Source: Falsiroseomonas bella (GTDB taxonomy: Bacteria > Pseudomonadota > Alphaproteobacteria > Acetobacterales > Acetobacteraceae). From it: 64,000 bases of DNA. The notes beneath the pieces are model-generated. The model saw nothing but the letters and a program-made list of their open reading frames with translations. It searched no databases and was not told the DNA's origin. Where the stretch lies: NCBI RefSeq assembly GCF_003173615.1, contig NZ_QGNA01000005.1, positions 496,001 through 560,000 on the forward strand, in the 5' to 3' direction. The position numbers and the translations under genes are program-made. Below are positions 41,506-50,077 of this stretch, one piece after another (within the stretch, counting starts at the first letter, position 1; the number at the start of each line of letters is the position of its first letter).

Positions 41506-42155
41506 CCAGGCTTCGCTTGCGGTCTGTTCGCGGCCGCGCAGGCAAACTGCGCCGCCGTCAGACCCTGGTCGATAGCCAGGACATGCTCACCGATTGAGCG
41601 CGACGGCGTTGGCGTTAGCCGCACAAGGCGAGCCAGCGGCGACGGTTCGAATCCGGGAGCACTTCCTCCGCCAGTTCCCTGAGGTATGCCGCCCTCCGCC
41701 AAGCTTGCGGCGCCGTTTCTTTGCGGCTTCGCCACCGACGCGTTGGCCACCCCGGCCGGCGGATGTCGCGGGAATTGCTTTCCGACGGCCCAGCTCTCTC
41801 CGCGAGCGTTCTCCCTCCACTGCCTTGCGGCGGCGCGGCGCTGATCGGCTGACCTGCCGACGACTGGACGGCGGGGAGGCGCGTTGCCGTCCTTCATGCG
41901 ACACGGCGCGCGTGACGCGACCTGATCGGCTCGTGCGCGACTTGCGTGCGCCTTGGCGCGGGGCTGCCGGACCGGGTGAGTGGAGGCGACGGCCACGCGC
42001 CGCGGCGTCCGACGATGAGCGCCGCGCAGCGCGGAGAGAGGTGACGGTTTCCACGGCTTGCATGCCCCAGGCAGCGTTACCCCGCCGATGGCCGGGTCTT
42101 GCGGATGCGTGGCGCCTCCGCTTCAGTGCCGGCGACCGGGAGGAGCGGATCGCGC
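41506..42155. other. 650-bp spacer with no convincing gene
   Basis: Open frames on both strands here are Arg/Pro-rich and look like GC-driven shadows. An 11-bp direct repeat CGATAGCCAGG occurs at 41500-41510 (across the marC stop) and 41570-41580, exactly 70 bases apart. GGTTCGAATCC at about 41644-41654 resembles a tRNA T-arm but has no matching stems. The right end holds the GGGAGGA ribosome site of the hydroxylase gene. The spacer divides the carrier island from the catabolic locus and may be an old insertion scar. Confidence 0.5.
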
Positions 42156-44507
42156 ATGACTGCATCGGCCATTGGCCGCGCCATGCCGAGGCCGGAGGCG
42201 CGGCGCCTTGTTGCAGGGGGCGGCCGCTACCTCGACGACCATGCCGAGCGCGGCGAGCTGCAAGCCTGCTTCCTCCGCAGTCCCCTGCCGCATGCACGCT
42301 TCGCGCTGGATGTCGCCGCCGCGAAGACGCTGCCGGGAGTGGAGGCGGTGCTGACCGCTTCCGACCTCGCTGCCGTCTGCCGGCCCTGGCGCACGGAATC
42401 GCGCAGCTTCCCGGGCCTCGTCTCGCCGCGGCAGGCGCCGCTCGCGGAGGGGCGCGCGACCTGGCAGGGTGAGCCGGTGGCGATGGTGCTCGCCGCCACG
42501 CGCGCCATCGCCGAGGATGCGGCGGAGGCGATCCTCGCGGAGTGGGAGGAACTGCCCGCCGTCACCGCGCCCGAGGCGGCGCTCGTGCCCGGCGCGCCGC
42601 CGGTGCATCCGGGCAGCGAGACCAACCGCGCCTGGGGTGCGACGATCGGCGGCGGCGATCCCGACGCCGCCTTCGCCGCCGCGGCGCTGGTGGTGGAGGA
42701 GCGCCTCGTCTTCACCCGCCACACCGGCGTCCCGCTCGAGCCGCGCGGCGCGCTGGCGACATGGGAGCCGGGCACGGGCGCGCTGACGGTGCGCCTCTCG
42801 CACCAGATGCCGCACCAGATGCGGCTGCATCTGGCCGAGCAGCTCGGCCTGCCGGTCAACCGCGTGCGCGTGATCTGCAGCGATGTCGGAGGCGGCTTCG
42901 GCATCAAGATGCATGTCTACCAGGACGAGATGGCGGTGGCCGCCGCCGCGCGGCTGCTCGGCCGCCCGGTGCGCTGGGTCTCGGACCGGATGGAGGCGCT
43001 GCTGGCCGACATCCATGCGCGCGAGCATGTCGTCACCGCGCGGATGGCGGTGGATGCGGAGGGCCGGATCCTCGGCTTCGACCTGCACGATTTGCAGGGG
43101 CTCGGCGCCTATTCGGTGTATCCGCGCAGCAGCACGGTGGAGGCGATCAGCGTGGTGCGCAGCATCGGCGCGCCCTATCGCTTCGCGCATGGCCGCGCGC
43201 GCGTGGACAGCGTGCTGCAGAACAAGGTCGCCACGGGCCAGTATCGCGCGGTCGGTGCGCCGGTCGGCTGTGCGGTGACGGAGCGCCTGGTGGACAAGGC
43301 GGCTCGGGCGCGGGGCGAGGATCCCCTCGCCTTCCGTGCGCGCAACCTGCTGCGCACCGCGGAGATGCCCTGGGTCAACCCGTTCGGCGCCGCGCAGCAC
43401 GGCATGGATCATCACGCCGTGCTGGAGACGGCGAAGGCGCTGATCGACCTGCCGGCGCTGCAGGCGGAGATCGAAGCCGGCCGCGCCGCGGGGCGGCTGC
43501 TCGGCCTCGGCCTGGCCTTCACGGTGGAATACACCGCCTCCGGCCCCGCCGTGTACGGCGCGGGCCATGTCGCGGTCGCGGCGACGGACACGGTGGTCGC
43601 GACGCTGGAACCGACCGGCGAGATCAGCGCCCAGGCCTCGATCACCGAGATCGGCCAGGGCATCACGCAAGGGCTGGCGCAGGTGCTGGCCGATGCGGTC
43701 GGCGTCGCGCCGGAGGCGGTGCGCGTCGGCGCCGGCGACACGCAGGCGGCGCCGCATGGCGGCGGCGCCTGGGCCAGCCGGGGTGCGGCGATCGGGGGCG
43801 AGGCCGCCTGGGGCGCCGGGCGCGCGCTGCGTGCGCAACTGCTCGAGGCCGCCGGCGCGTTGCTGCAGGCGGCGCCGGACAGCCTCGACATCCGCGAGGG
43901 CGTGGTGACGGACGCGGCCGGCGCGGCGCGGATGACGCTCGCGGAGCTCGGCACGCTCATGCTGTTCCGCGGGCATGAGATGCCGAAGGGCGTGACACCC
44001 GGCCTCTCCGCCACCTTCCATTACCGGCGCGAGCAGGATGTGACGCTCGCCAATAACGGCCTGCAGGCGGCGCTGGTCGAGATCGACGGCGAGACCGGGC
44101 TGGTGCGCGTGCTGCGCCACTGGATGGTCGGCGATTGCGGCCGCGTGCTGAACCCGCTGCTGGTGGACGGCCAGTATCGCGGCGGCGTCGCGCAGGGCAT
44201 CGGCGAGGCGCTGCTCGAAGCGTGCCGCTATGACGCGGAGAGCGGGCAGTTCCTGTCGGGCACGCTGGCGGACTACCTGCTGCCGATGGCCACCGACATC
44301 CCCGACATCGCGCTGGCGCATGTCGAGGTGCCCTATGCCGGCAGCGCGGTGGGCGCGAAGGGCGCGGGCGAATCCGGCACCTGCGGCGCGCCGGCGGCGA
44401 TCCTGAATGCGGTGAACGATGCGCTGCTGGCCGCGGGCGGCGGCGTGGTGACGGAGTTGCCGATCCATCCCGTCGCGGTGCTGCGCGCGCTGGGTCGGCT
44501 CGCATGA
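42156..44507 (+). CDS. Molybdenum hydroxylase large (Mo-binding) subunit, xanthine dehydrogenase/CoxL family
   Basis: ATG 42156 is preceded by GGGAGGA; longer forms lack a site. The 783-residue product has the family hallmarks: the aldehyde oxidase/xanthine dehydrogenase start RRLVAGGGRYLDD, GGGFGIKMHVYQDEM near 250, QYRAVGAPVG near 370 and GAKGAGESGTCG near 735 with the catalytic Glu. It lacks the CO-dehydrogenase loop with selanylated Cys (AYRCSFR), so it is not a CO oxidiser. It hydroxylates a carbon next to nitrogen in a heterocycle, or an aldehyde. The stop overlaps the FAD subunit start by four bases. Confidence 0.93.
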   Translation: MTASAIGRAMPRPEARRLVAGGGRYLDDHAERGELQACFLRSPLPHARFALDVAAAKTLPGVEAVLTASDLAAVCRPWRTESRSFPGLVSPRQAPLAEGRATWQGEPVAMVLAATRAIAEDAAEAILAEWEELPAVTAPEAALVPGAPPVHPGSETNRAWGATIGGGDPDAAFAAAALVVEERLVFTRHTGVPLEPRGALATWEPGTGALTVRLSHQMPHQMRLHLAEQLGLPVNRVRVICSDVGGGFGIKMHVYQDEMAVAAAARLLGRPVRWVSDRMEALLADIHAREHVVTARMAVDAEGRILGFDLHDLQGLGAYSVYPRSSTVEAISVVRSIGAPYRFAHGRARVDSVLQNKVATGQYRAVGAPVGCAVTERLVDKAARARGEDPLAFRARNLLRTAEMPWVNPFGAAQHGMDHHAVLETAKALIDLPALQAEIEAGRAAGRLLGLGLAFTVEYTASGPAVYGAGHVAVAATDTVVATLEPTGEISAQASITEIGQGITQGLAQVLADAVGVAPEAVRVGAGDTQAAPHGGGAWASRGAAIGGEAAWGAGRALRAQLLEAAGALLQAAPDSLDIREGVVTDAAGAARMTLAELGTLMLFRGHEMPKGVTPGLSATFHYRREQDVTLANNGLQAALVEIDGETGLVRVLRHWMVGDCGRVLNPLLVDGQYRGGVAQGIGEALLEACRYDAESGQFLSGTLADYLLPMATDIPDIALAHVEVPYAGSAVGAKGAGESGTCGAPAAILNAVNDALLAAGGGVVTELPIHPVAVLRALGRLA

Positions 44508-45340
44508 CGCCGGCCCGCTTCGCCTATGCAAGGCCGACGACGCTGGAGGAGGCGCTTGGCATCCTCGCGCGCGGCGGCGAGGAGGCCGCGCCGCTCGCCG
44601 GCGGGCAGAGCCTGATGCCGATGATGGCGATGCGCGTCGCGCGGCCGGCGCTGCTGGTGGATCTCAACCGCGTGGCCGGGCTCGACGCGATCGCGCTGGA
44701 GGGCGGGGTGCTGCGGATCGGCGCGATGGCGCGCCACGCCGCGGTGCTGGCGCATCCGCTGGTGGCGGCCGAGGCGCCGCTGCTGCCGCGCGCGCTGGAG
44801 GAGGTGGCGCATCCGGCGATCCGGAACCGCGGCACGCTTGGTGGCAGCCTCGCCCTGGCCGATCCCGCGGCCGAGCTGCCCGCCTGCATGGTGGCGCTCG
44901 ATGCGACGATCGTGCTGGCCTCGGCGGGCGGCGAGCGGCGCGTGCCGGCCGCGGACTTCTTCCAGGGCCTCTACGCAACGGCGCGGCGCAGCGACGAGTT
45001 GCTGCTGCGCGTGGAGATCCCGCGCGCGGCCGGCTGGACGCCCTGGTTCGCCGAGGTCGCGCGCCGACGGGGCGACTATGCGCTGGCGGGGCTTGCGGTG
45101 ATGGCGCGATGCACCGCGGGCCGCATCGTGGAAGCGCGCCTCGGCTTCTGCGGCGTCGAGGCGGCGCCGCGGCGGCTGCCGGCGGTGGAGGCGGCGCTGG
45201 TCGCTGGAGAGGATGCCGCCTCGCGCCTTCCCGCCCTGCTGGAACCGCTCGGCTCGGCCGAGGCGCCGGCCGGATACCGCCTGCATCTCGCACAGGTGCT
45301 GCTGCGCCGCGCGACGGAGGCCCTGCATGCTGCCGCCTGA
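44504..45340 (+). CDS. Molybdenum hydroxylase FAD-binding medium subunit (CoxM-like)
   Basis: The 278-residue product carries the FAD_binding_5 pattern: LAGGQSLMPMMAMRVARPALL near 27-47 and HPAIRNRGTLGGSLALADPA near 105-124. The CO_deh_flav_C region follows (about 175-270). It passes electrons from the 2Fe-2S subunit to an acceptor. It overlaps the large-subunit gene by ATGA and the small-subunit gene by 14 bases, so the complex is made from one coupled message. Confidence 0.93.
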   Translation: MTPARFAYARPTTLEEALGILARGGEEAAPLAGGQSLMPMMAMRVARPALLVDLNRVAGLDAIALEGGVLRIGAMARHAAVLAHPLVAAEAPLLPRALEEVAHPAIRNRGTLGGSLALADPAAELPACMVALDATIVLASAGGERRVPAADFFQGLYATARRSDELLLRVEIPRAAGWTPWFAEVARRRGDYALAGLAVMARCTAGRIVEARLGFCGVEAAPRRLPAVEAALVAGEDAASRLPALLEPLGSAEAPAGYRLHLAQVLLRRATEALHAAA

Positions 45341-45830
45341 CGAGCCCCTGGCCGAGATCGCCTGCACCGTGAACGGCCGTCGCGTCGCCGGCCGCGCGCC
45401 GCTGCGCCAGACGCTGGTGGAATGGCTGCGCACCGAGCTCGGCCTGACCGGCAGCCATGTCGGCTGCGCGCATGGCGTCTGCGGCGCCTGCCACATCCGG
45501 CTCGACGGCGCGGTGGTGCGCGGCTGCCTGGTGCTGGCCGTACAGGCCGATGGCAGCGCGGTGGAGACGATCGAGGCGGCGACCGGCCCCGAGGTCGCGG
45601 CGCTGCGGGAGGCCTTCGTCGCCCATGCCGGGCTGCAATGCGGCTTCTGCACGCCGGGGATGATCCTGCAGGCGGCCGAGCTGCTGCAGCGCGAGCCGTC
45701 GCCTTCGCGCGAGGCGATCCGCGACCACCTCTCCGGCAACTACTGCCGGTGCACCGGCTACCACCAGATCGTGGATGCCGTCGCCTCAGCCGCCGCGGCG
45801 CTGCAGTCCGGCGGCGTAGAAGGCGCGTAG
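45327..45830 (+). CDS. Molybdenum hydroxylase 2Fe-2S small subunit (CoxS-like)
   Basis: The 167-residue product has both cluster motifs. The plant-ferredoxin-type set is GCAHGVCGACHI with a later RGC (about 45-68). The second, alpha-helical set is QCGFCTPGM and NYCRCTGYHQI (about 108-150). It relays electrons from molybdenum to FAD. Its 3' end overlaps the 3' end of the opposed amidohydrolase gene by 45 bases (45786-45830), a tail-to-tail overlap that leaves no room for a terminator. Confidence 0.93.
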   Translation: MLPPDEPLAEIACTVNGRRVAGRAPLRQTLVEWLRTELGLTGSHVGCAHGVCGACHIRLDGAVVRGCLVLAVQADGSAVETIEAATGPEVAALREAFVAHAGLQCGFCTPGMILQAAELLQREPSPSREAIRDHLSGNYCRCTGYHQIVDAVASAAAALQSGGVEGA

Positions 45831-47231
45831 CCCGTCCGCGTAGCGGCGCGCCACCTCGCGCCAGGCGCGCGCCTCCGCCGCGCCGGCGCGCACCTGCGCA
45901 TCGAGCTCGGCGCGAGCGGAATCGAGGTCGAGGCCGGTCAGGCGGCCGTCGCGCACCACCTCACGGCCCGCGACGACCAGGCGGCGGACATGCGCGCGCG
46001 TGGCGCGCTGCGCGAGCAGCGCCGGCTCCTCGGCCGGGATCAGCACATCCGCCGCGTCGCGGCGCAGCACGAGCAGGTCGGAAGCGGCGCCGGGCGCGAG
46101 CGGGGTCGGGTCGCGCCCGCCGCCCAGCGCCTCCCGCCCCGCGACGGTGGAGGCCTCGAGCAGCGCGTGCAGCGGCCAGCCATCCTCGAGCCCGACGCCG
46201 CGATGCAGCATCCAGTTCAGCCGCAGCTCGCGCAGCGCGTCGTCGTCGTCGTCCACGCTGAAGCCGTCGAGGCCGGTCACCAGGCGCACGCCTTGGCGGT
46301 GCATCTCGGCCGCCGGCGCGATGCCGTTGCGCAAATTCAGGTTCGAGGAGGTGTTGATGCTGACCGCGACGCCGCGTTCGGCCAGCAGCGCAATCTCCTC
46401 CGGCCGCAGATGCGCCGCATGCGCGATGGACAGCCGCGGCGAGAGCAGGCCGATCTCGTCGAGGAAGCGCAGCGGCCCCTGCGGAAAGGCGGCGTCGAGA
46501 TAGGCGCGCTGGATCGGGCTCTCCAGCAGGTGCATGTGCACGCGCCGCCCGGTCAGCACGCTGCGCTCCGCAACCAGCCGCAGCAGCGCTTCCGAACACC
46601 ACTCCAGGCCGTAGGGGCCGTACTGCACGTCCACCAGCGGATCGTCGAGCTCGGCGGCGAGGTCCTCCACCAGCCGGATCTGCGCCGCGGGCGGGGCGGG
46701 GGCGCGAAGCAAGCGGTGGCGCACCGCCTCGGCGACCTCGGGCGGCAGGGCGCCCAGCACCGTCTCGTCCGGCGCGTAGCCCAGCGCGTTCTCGTCGCGC
46801 AGCGCGACCGCGATGGCCACGCGCACCCCGACCGTGCGGCCGGCGCGCGCGACCTCGCGCAGTTCGGCGGCGACGCGGGCCGGATCCTGCGGGCGCGTGT
46901 AGTGCACCATGATCGCGCCGAGGCCGGACAGGGCCTGCCGGCCGAGCGCATTGGCCACCACCAGCCAGGGATCGGCGACCGGCGCGCCCGTCATCACGGC
47001 GAGCCACATCTCGAGCGGCAGGTCGAAGGCGCCGAGCGAGGTGGGGCGGACGCCGCGCGCATGGTCATGCGCGTTCGCAAGCGGCGGCAGGATCCAGTGC
47101 GCGGCCGCATCCTCCGCGGCGACGGACGCGGCCTCGGTCACGCGGTCCGCCGCGAAGCCGATGCGCTGCGCGGCACAGCAGAGGCAGGCGCCGCCCGGCC
47201 GGATCACCCAGCCCGTCGCCGGCTCAGCCAT
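45786..47231 (-). CDS. Metal-dependent amidohydrolase, deaminase-like (ATZ/TRZ type)
   Basis: The 481-residue product has the metal-site series of cyclic-amine deaminases: HDH in LANAHDHARG (about residue 55), HMHLLES, IAHAAHLRPEEI and the acidic GLDGFSVDDDDD. The family includes guanine, 8-oxoguanine and chlorotriazine deaminases. It should hydrolyse an exocyclic amine or ring amide. Its start overlaps the TRAP large-permease gene by eight bases, so it is co-expressed with a DctPQM transporter. The molybdenum hydroxylase faces it. A joint role in breakdown of an N-heterocycle is likely but not proved. Confidence 0.85.
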   Translation of the reverse strand: MAEPATGWVIRPGGACLCCAAQRIGFAADRVTEAASVAAEDAAAHWILPPLANAHDHARGVRPTSLGAFDLPLEMWLAVMTGAPVADPWLVVANALGRQALSGLGAIMVHYTRPQDPARVAAELREVARAGRTVGVRVAIAVALRDENALGYAPDETVLGALPPEVAEAVRHRLLRAPAPPAAQIRLVEDLAAELDDPLVDVQYGPYGLEWCSEALLRLVAERSVLTGRRVHMHLLESPIQRAYLDAAFPQGPLRFLDEIGLLSPRLSIAHAAHLRPEEIALLAERGVAVSINTSSNLNLRNGIAPAAEMHRQGVRLVTGLDGFSVDDDDDALRELRLNWMLHRGVGLEDGWPLHALLEASTVAGREALGGGRDPTPLAPGAASDLLVLRRDAADVLIPAEEPALLAQRATRAHVRRLVVAGREVVRDGRLTGLDLDSARAELDAQVRAGAAEARAWREVARRYADGLRAFYAAGLQRRGG

Positions 47232-48495
47232 GCAGCCCCATCAGCCGCGGCAGCAGCAGCGCGAGGTCGGGCCAGAGTGCCACGACCACCGCGACCACCG
47301 ACATGGTCAGCAGATAGGGCGCGAGCGCGCGCGAGATCGCCGGCAGCGAGCTGCCCGAGATGCCGAGCACGATGTAGAGCCCGACGCCGAGCGGCGGCAG
47401 GAACAGCGCGATGCCCATCACCGTGGTCATCACCAGCCCGTAATGCAGCGGGTCGATGCCGAGCTCCTTCGCGATCGGCACGAAGACGGGGATGATCATC
47501 AGCATGCCCGGGATGCCATCCAGCAGCGCGAAAAGCACCACGAAGACCACCAGGCTGAACAGCAGGAAGCCGATGCGCCCGCCGCCCGTCTCGGTCATCA
47601 GCGCGGCGAGCGCCTGCGGCACCTGCTCCACCGTCAGCAGCCAGGCGAGGATGTTGGCGCCGGCGATCATCAGCATCACCGCGCCGGTCGCGATGCCGGA
47701 GCGCACCAGCGCGCCCCAGAAGAAGGGCCAGGTCAGCTCCCGATGCAGCATGCCGGCGAGCACGGCATAGGCCACCGCGACCACCGCCGCCTCGGTGGGC
47801 GTGAAGGCGCCGCCGAGGATGCCGCCGAAGATGATCACCGGCAGGCCGAGCGCGAGGCCGGCATCGCGCAGGTGCCGCAGCCGCCCCGCGAGCGGCACCC
47901 GCTGCTCCGGCGCCGGGCCCGCGCCTTCCAGGCGGATGTGCAGCAGCAGCGCGCCCGCCATCACCACCGCCGGCAGCAGCCCCGCGGCGAAGAGCGCGGC
48001 GATCGAGGTGTTGGTGACGGAGCCGTAGACCACCATGGTCAGGCAGGGCGGCACCAGGATGCCCATGCCCGCCGCGGCGGCCACCACCGCGCCGGCCCGC
48101 GCCGGGTCCCAGCCCTTCTGCCGCATGCTCGGGATCATCACCGAGCCGACGGCCGCGGCATCGGCGTTGGTGCTGCCGCTGACGCCGGAGAACAGCATCA
48201 TCGCCACCACGGTCACGTTCGCGAGGCCGCCGCGCACATGCCCGACCAGCGCGGTGGCCAGCGCGATCAGGCGACGGGAGATGCCGCCGGTCTCCATCAA
48301 CTCGCCGGCCAGGATGAAGAACGGGATGGCGAGGAAGGTGAAGCTGTCGATCGCGCCGAAGGTGCGGCTGGCGACGATGGACAGCGGCACGCCGTCCATC
48401 AGCCACAGCCCGATCGCCGCCGCCGCGCCGATGCCGAAGGCGATGGGCACGCCGAGGGCGACGAAGGCCGCGAAGGCCACCAGCGCGCCGATCAT
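47224..48495 (-). CDS. TRAP transporter large permease (DctM)
   Basis: ATG 48495 overlaps the small-permease stop by ATGA. The 423-residue product has about twelve hydrophobic helices and DctM signatures: FFILAGELMETGGISRRLI, FSGVSGSTNADAAAVGS and GGAFTPTEAAVVAVAYA. It forms the sodium-driven channel of a tripartite transporter that uses the DctP protein encoded at 48953. GSTNADAAAVGSVM holds the usual conserved helix break. It is followed by the amidohydrolase gene with an 8-base overlap. Confidence 0.93.
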   Translation of the reverse strand: MIGALVAFAAFVALGVPIAFGIGAAAAIGLWLMDGVPLSIVASRTFGAIDSFTFLAIPFFILAGELMETGGISRRLIALATALVGHVRGGLANVTVVAMMLFSGVSGSTNADAAAVGSVMIPSMRQKGWDPARAGAVVAAAAGMGILVPPCLTMVVYGSVTNTSIAALFAAGLLPAVVMAGALLLHIRLEGAGPAPEQRVPLAGRLRHLRDAGLALGLPVIIFGGILGGAFTPTEAAVVAVAYAVLAGMLHRELTWPFFWGALVRSGIATGAVMLMIAGANILAWLLTVEQVPQALAALMTETGGGRIGFLLFSLVVFVVLFALLDGIPGMLMIIPVFVPIAKELGIDPLHYGLVMTTVMGIALFLPPLGVGLYIVLGISGSSLPAISRALAPYLLTMSVVAVVVALWPDLALLLPRLMGLHG

Positions 48496-48956
48496 GCCCG
48501 CTGGCCGAAGCCGATGGCGCGCAGCACCAGGTGGAACAGCATCAGCGCCGCGCCAACCGGCAGCGCCGCATAGGGCAGCGACATGCGCATCGGCAGCGTC
48601 GCCGCGTCCTGCAGGTGGGCCTGCATCATCTCCTCGATGCCGGTGACCAGCAGCACGAGCAGGAAGCACGCCGCCACCACGATGCAGACCACCCCGGCCG
48701 CGCGCTGCGCGGCGGGCGGCAGGCGTTCCGCCAGCGCGGTGAGCGCGTAGTGCGCGCCCTGGCGCACCGCCAGCGCCGCGCCGAACATGGACACCCAGAC
48801 GAAGAGGTAGCGCGCCGCCTCCTCGCTCCAGATCAGCGGCGCGCCGAACACGTAGCGCGCCACCACCTGCGCGAGCGTCACGCCCGTCATCGCCATCACG
48901 AGAAGGCCGAGCAGCGCGGCCTCGATCCGCGCCACCCAGTCGTCCAGCCGCCTCAT
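48492..48956 (-). CDS. TRAP transporter small permease (DctQ)
   Basis: The 154-residue product has four membrane helices with the DctQ pattern WSEEAARYLFVWVSMFGAALAV at about 42-63. It pairs with DctM in the inner membrane. It overlaps the neighbouring TRAP genes by four bases on each side (starts at 48956 and 48495), a compact dctP-Q-M order. Confidence 0.92.
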   Translation of the reverse strand: MRRLDDWVARIEAALLGLLVMAMTGVTLAQVVARYVFGAPLIWSEEAARYLFVWVSMFGAALAVRQGAHYALTALAERLPPAAQRAAGVVCIVVAACFLLVLLVTGIEEMMQAHLQDAATLPMRMSLPYAALPVGAALMLFHLVLRAIGFGQRA

Positions 48957-49939
48957 CCGCGCACGGCGGCGGCGAACTTGGCGACCAGCTCCTTACCGAG
49001 CCGCTCCTCGCTCTGCGCGTAGGTGCGGCGGCCGGCCTCGACGAAGGGGGCGAGGTCGGGGCGGGTGATGGTCACGCCGGCCGCCGCGATGTCGGCCAGG
49101 GCGCGTGCTTCGCGCTTGCCGCGCTCCTCCGTCACCGCCTCGCGGCCGGTGAGCGAGGCCTGGCGCACCCAGCCCTGCTGCTCGGCCGACAGGCGGCCGA
49201 ACTGCCGCTCGCTCATCACGAAGGCGTTGACCAGCATCATGTGGTTGGTGATGGCGAGGTTGCGCGCGACCTCGGCATGGCGGACGGAGAGATAGGTGAC
49301 GTTGTCGTTCTCCGCCCCGTCGATGACGCCCTGCTGGAGCGCGGTGTAGACCTCGCCGAAGGCCATCGGCGTCGGCGCTGCGCCGAGCGCGCGGAACAGC
49401 GCGATGAAGGACGGGTTCGGGATGACGCGGATCTTCATGCCGGCGAGGTCGCCCATCGCGTTGACCGGGCGGCGTGTGTAGATGTTCCGGAAGGTCACTT
49501 CCCAGAAGTTCACCACGCGGAAGCCGGAGCGCGTGCCGCGCGCCACCAGCTCCTCCTGCGCCACGGGGCCGTCGAGCAGGCGGAAGGCGGCCGCCTGGTC
49601 GGGCACCAGATAGGGCAGGTCGAGCACGCCGAACTGGCTGACGAAATTCACCATGCTGGCGGTGGCGTCGATCACGCCGTCCAGCACGCCGGCCTGCACG
49701 TTCTGCCACATCTCGCGCTGCGCCCCGAGCTGCGAGGAGGGGAAGATCGCGGCCTTCAGCCTGCCGCCAGAAAGCTCCTCCAGCCGCGCGGCCATGCGGT
49801 TGGCGCCGATGATGATCGGGTGCTGCTGGTCGAGCGCGCTGCCGATGCGCAGCGTCCGCGCCTCCTGCGCGCGCGCCACTGGCGGCGCGGCGAGCATGGC
49901 GGCCGAGGCCAGGAGAAGGCGGCGGCGGGGGAAGGTCAT
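48953..49939 (-). CDS. TRAP transporter solute-binding protein (DctP)
   Basis: The 328-residue product has a leader with Arg triplet (MTFPRRRLLLASAAMLAAPP, Tat-like) cut near ARAQ. A DctP domain follows, with ASSQLGAQREMW-like FPSSQLGAQREMWQNVQAGV, GMKIRVIPNPSFIALFRALG (with the carboxylate-binding Arg) and GEVYTALQQGVIDGAEND. It binds a carboxylate or related solute in the periplasm. ATG 49939 gives the leader; the frame extends a little further. A 138-bp gap precedes it and separates it from the fused TRAP gene, so it may have its own promoter. Confidence 0.92.
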   Translation of the reverse strand: MTFPRRRLLLASAAMLAAPPVARAQEARTLRIGSALDQQHPIIIGANRMAARLEELSGGRLKAAIFPSSQLGAQREMWQNVQAGVLDGVIDATASMVNFVSQFGVLDLPYLVPDQAAAFRLLDGPVAQEELVARGTRSGFRVVNFWEVTFRNIYTRRPVNAMGDLAGMKIRVIPNPSFIALFRALGAAPTPMAFGEVYTALQQGVIDGAENDNVTYLSVRHAEVARNLAITNHMMLVNAFVMSERQFGRLSAEQQGWVRQASLTGREAVTEERGKREARALADIAAAGVTITRPDLAPFVEAGRRTYAQSEERLGKELVAKFAAAVRG

Positions 49940-50077
49940 GTCCAGGCTCCGTTCGTTCGTGGCGAGTGAAGAACCCGGCCGCCCCGCATGCAAGGGCATG
50001 CCGCGCGCGCAACTGGGCAGGGCGGGCGCGTCATGCCGAGGCGGGCGGCATCGCGCACGATTCCTGTGCAGGCCCGC

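Noticed and set aside
41641-41659. Possible tRNA 3' part (GGTTCGAATCC T-arm word)
   Set aside because: The flanking bases pair over only three positions of a T-stem, and no acceptor, D or anticodon arm can be drawn upstream. A tRNA fragment used as an att site is possible but there is no supporting repeat.
41594-42155. Long plus-strand frame running into the molybdenum hydroxylase gene
   Set aside because: It is Arg/Pro-rich, has no domain and changes frame relative to the real gene, which starts at 42156 after a strong ribosome site.
42156-45830. Carbon-monoxide dehydrogenase (CoxMSL)
   Set aside because: The large subunit lacks the AYRCSFR active-site loop of true CO dehydrogenases, and gene order and context fit heterocycle or aldehyde hydroxylases.
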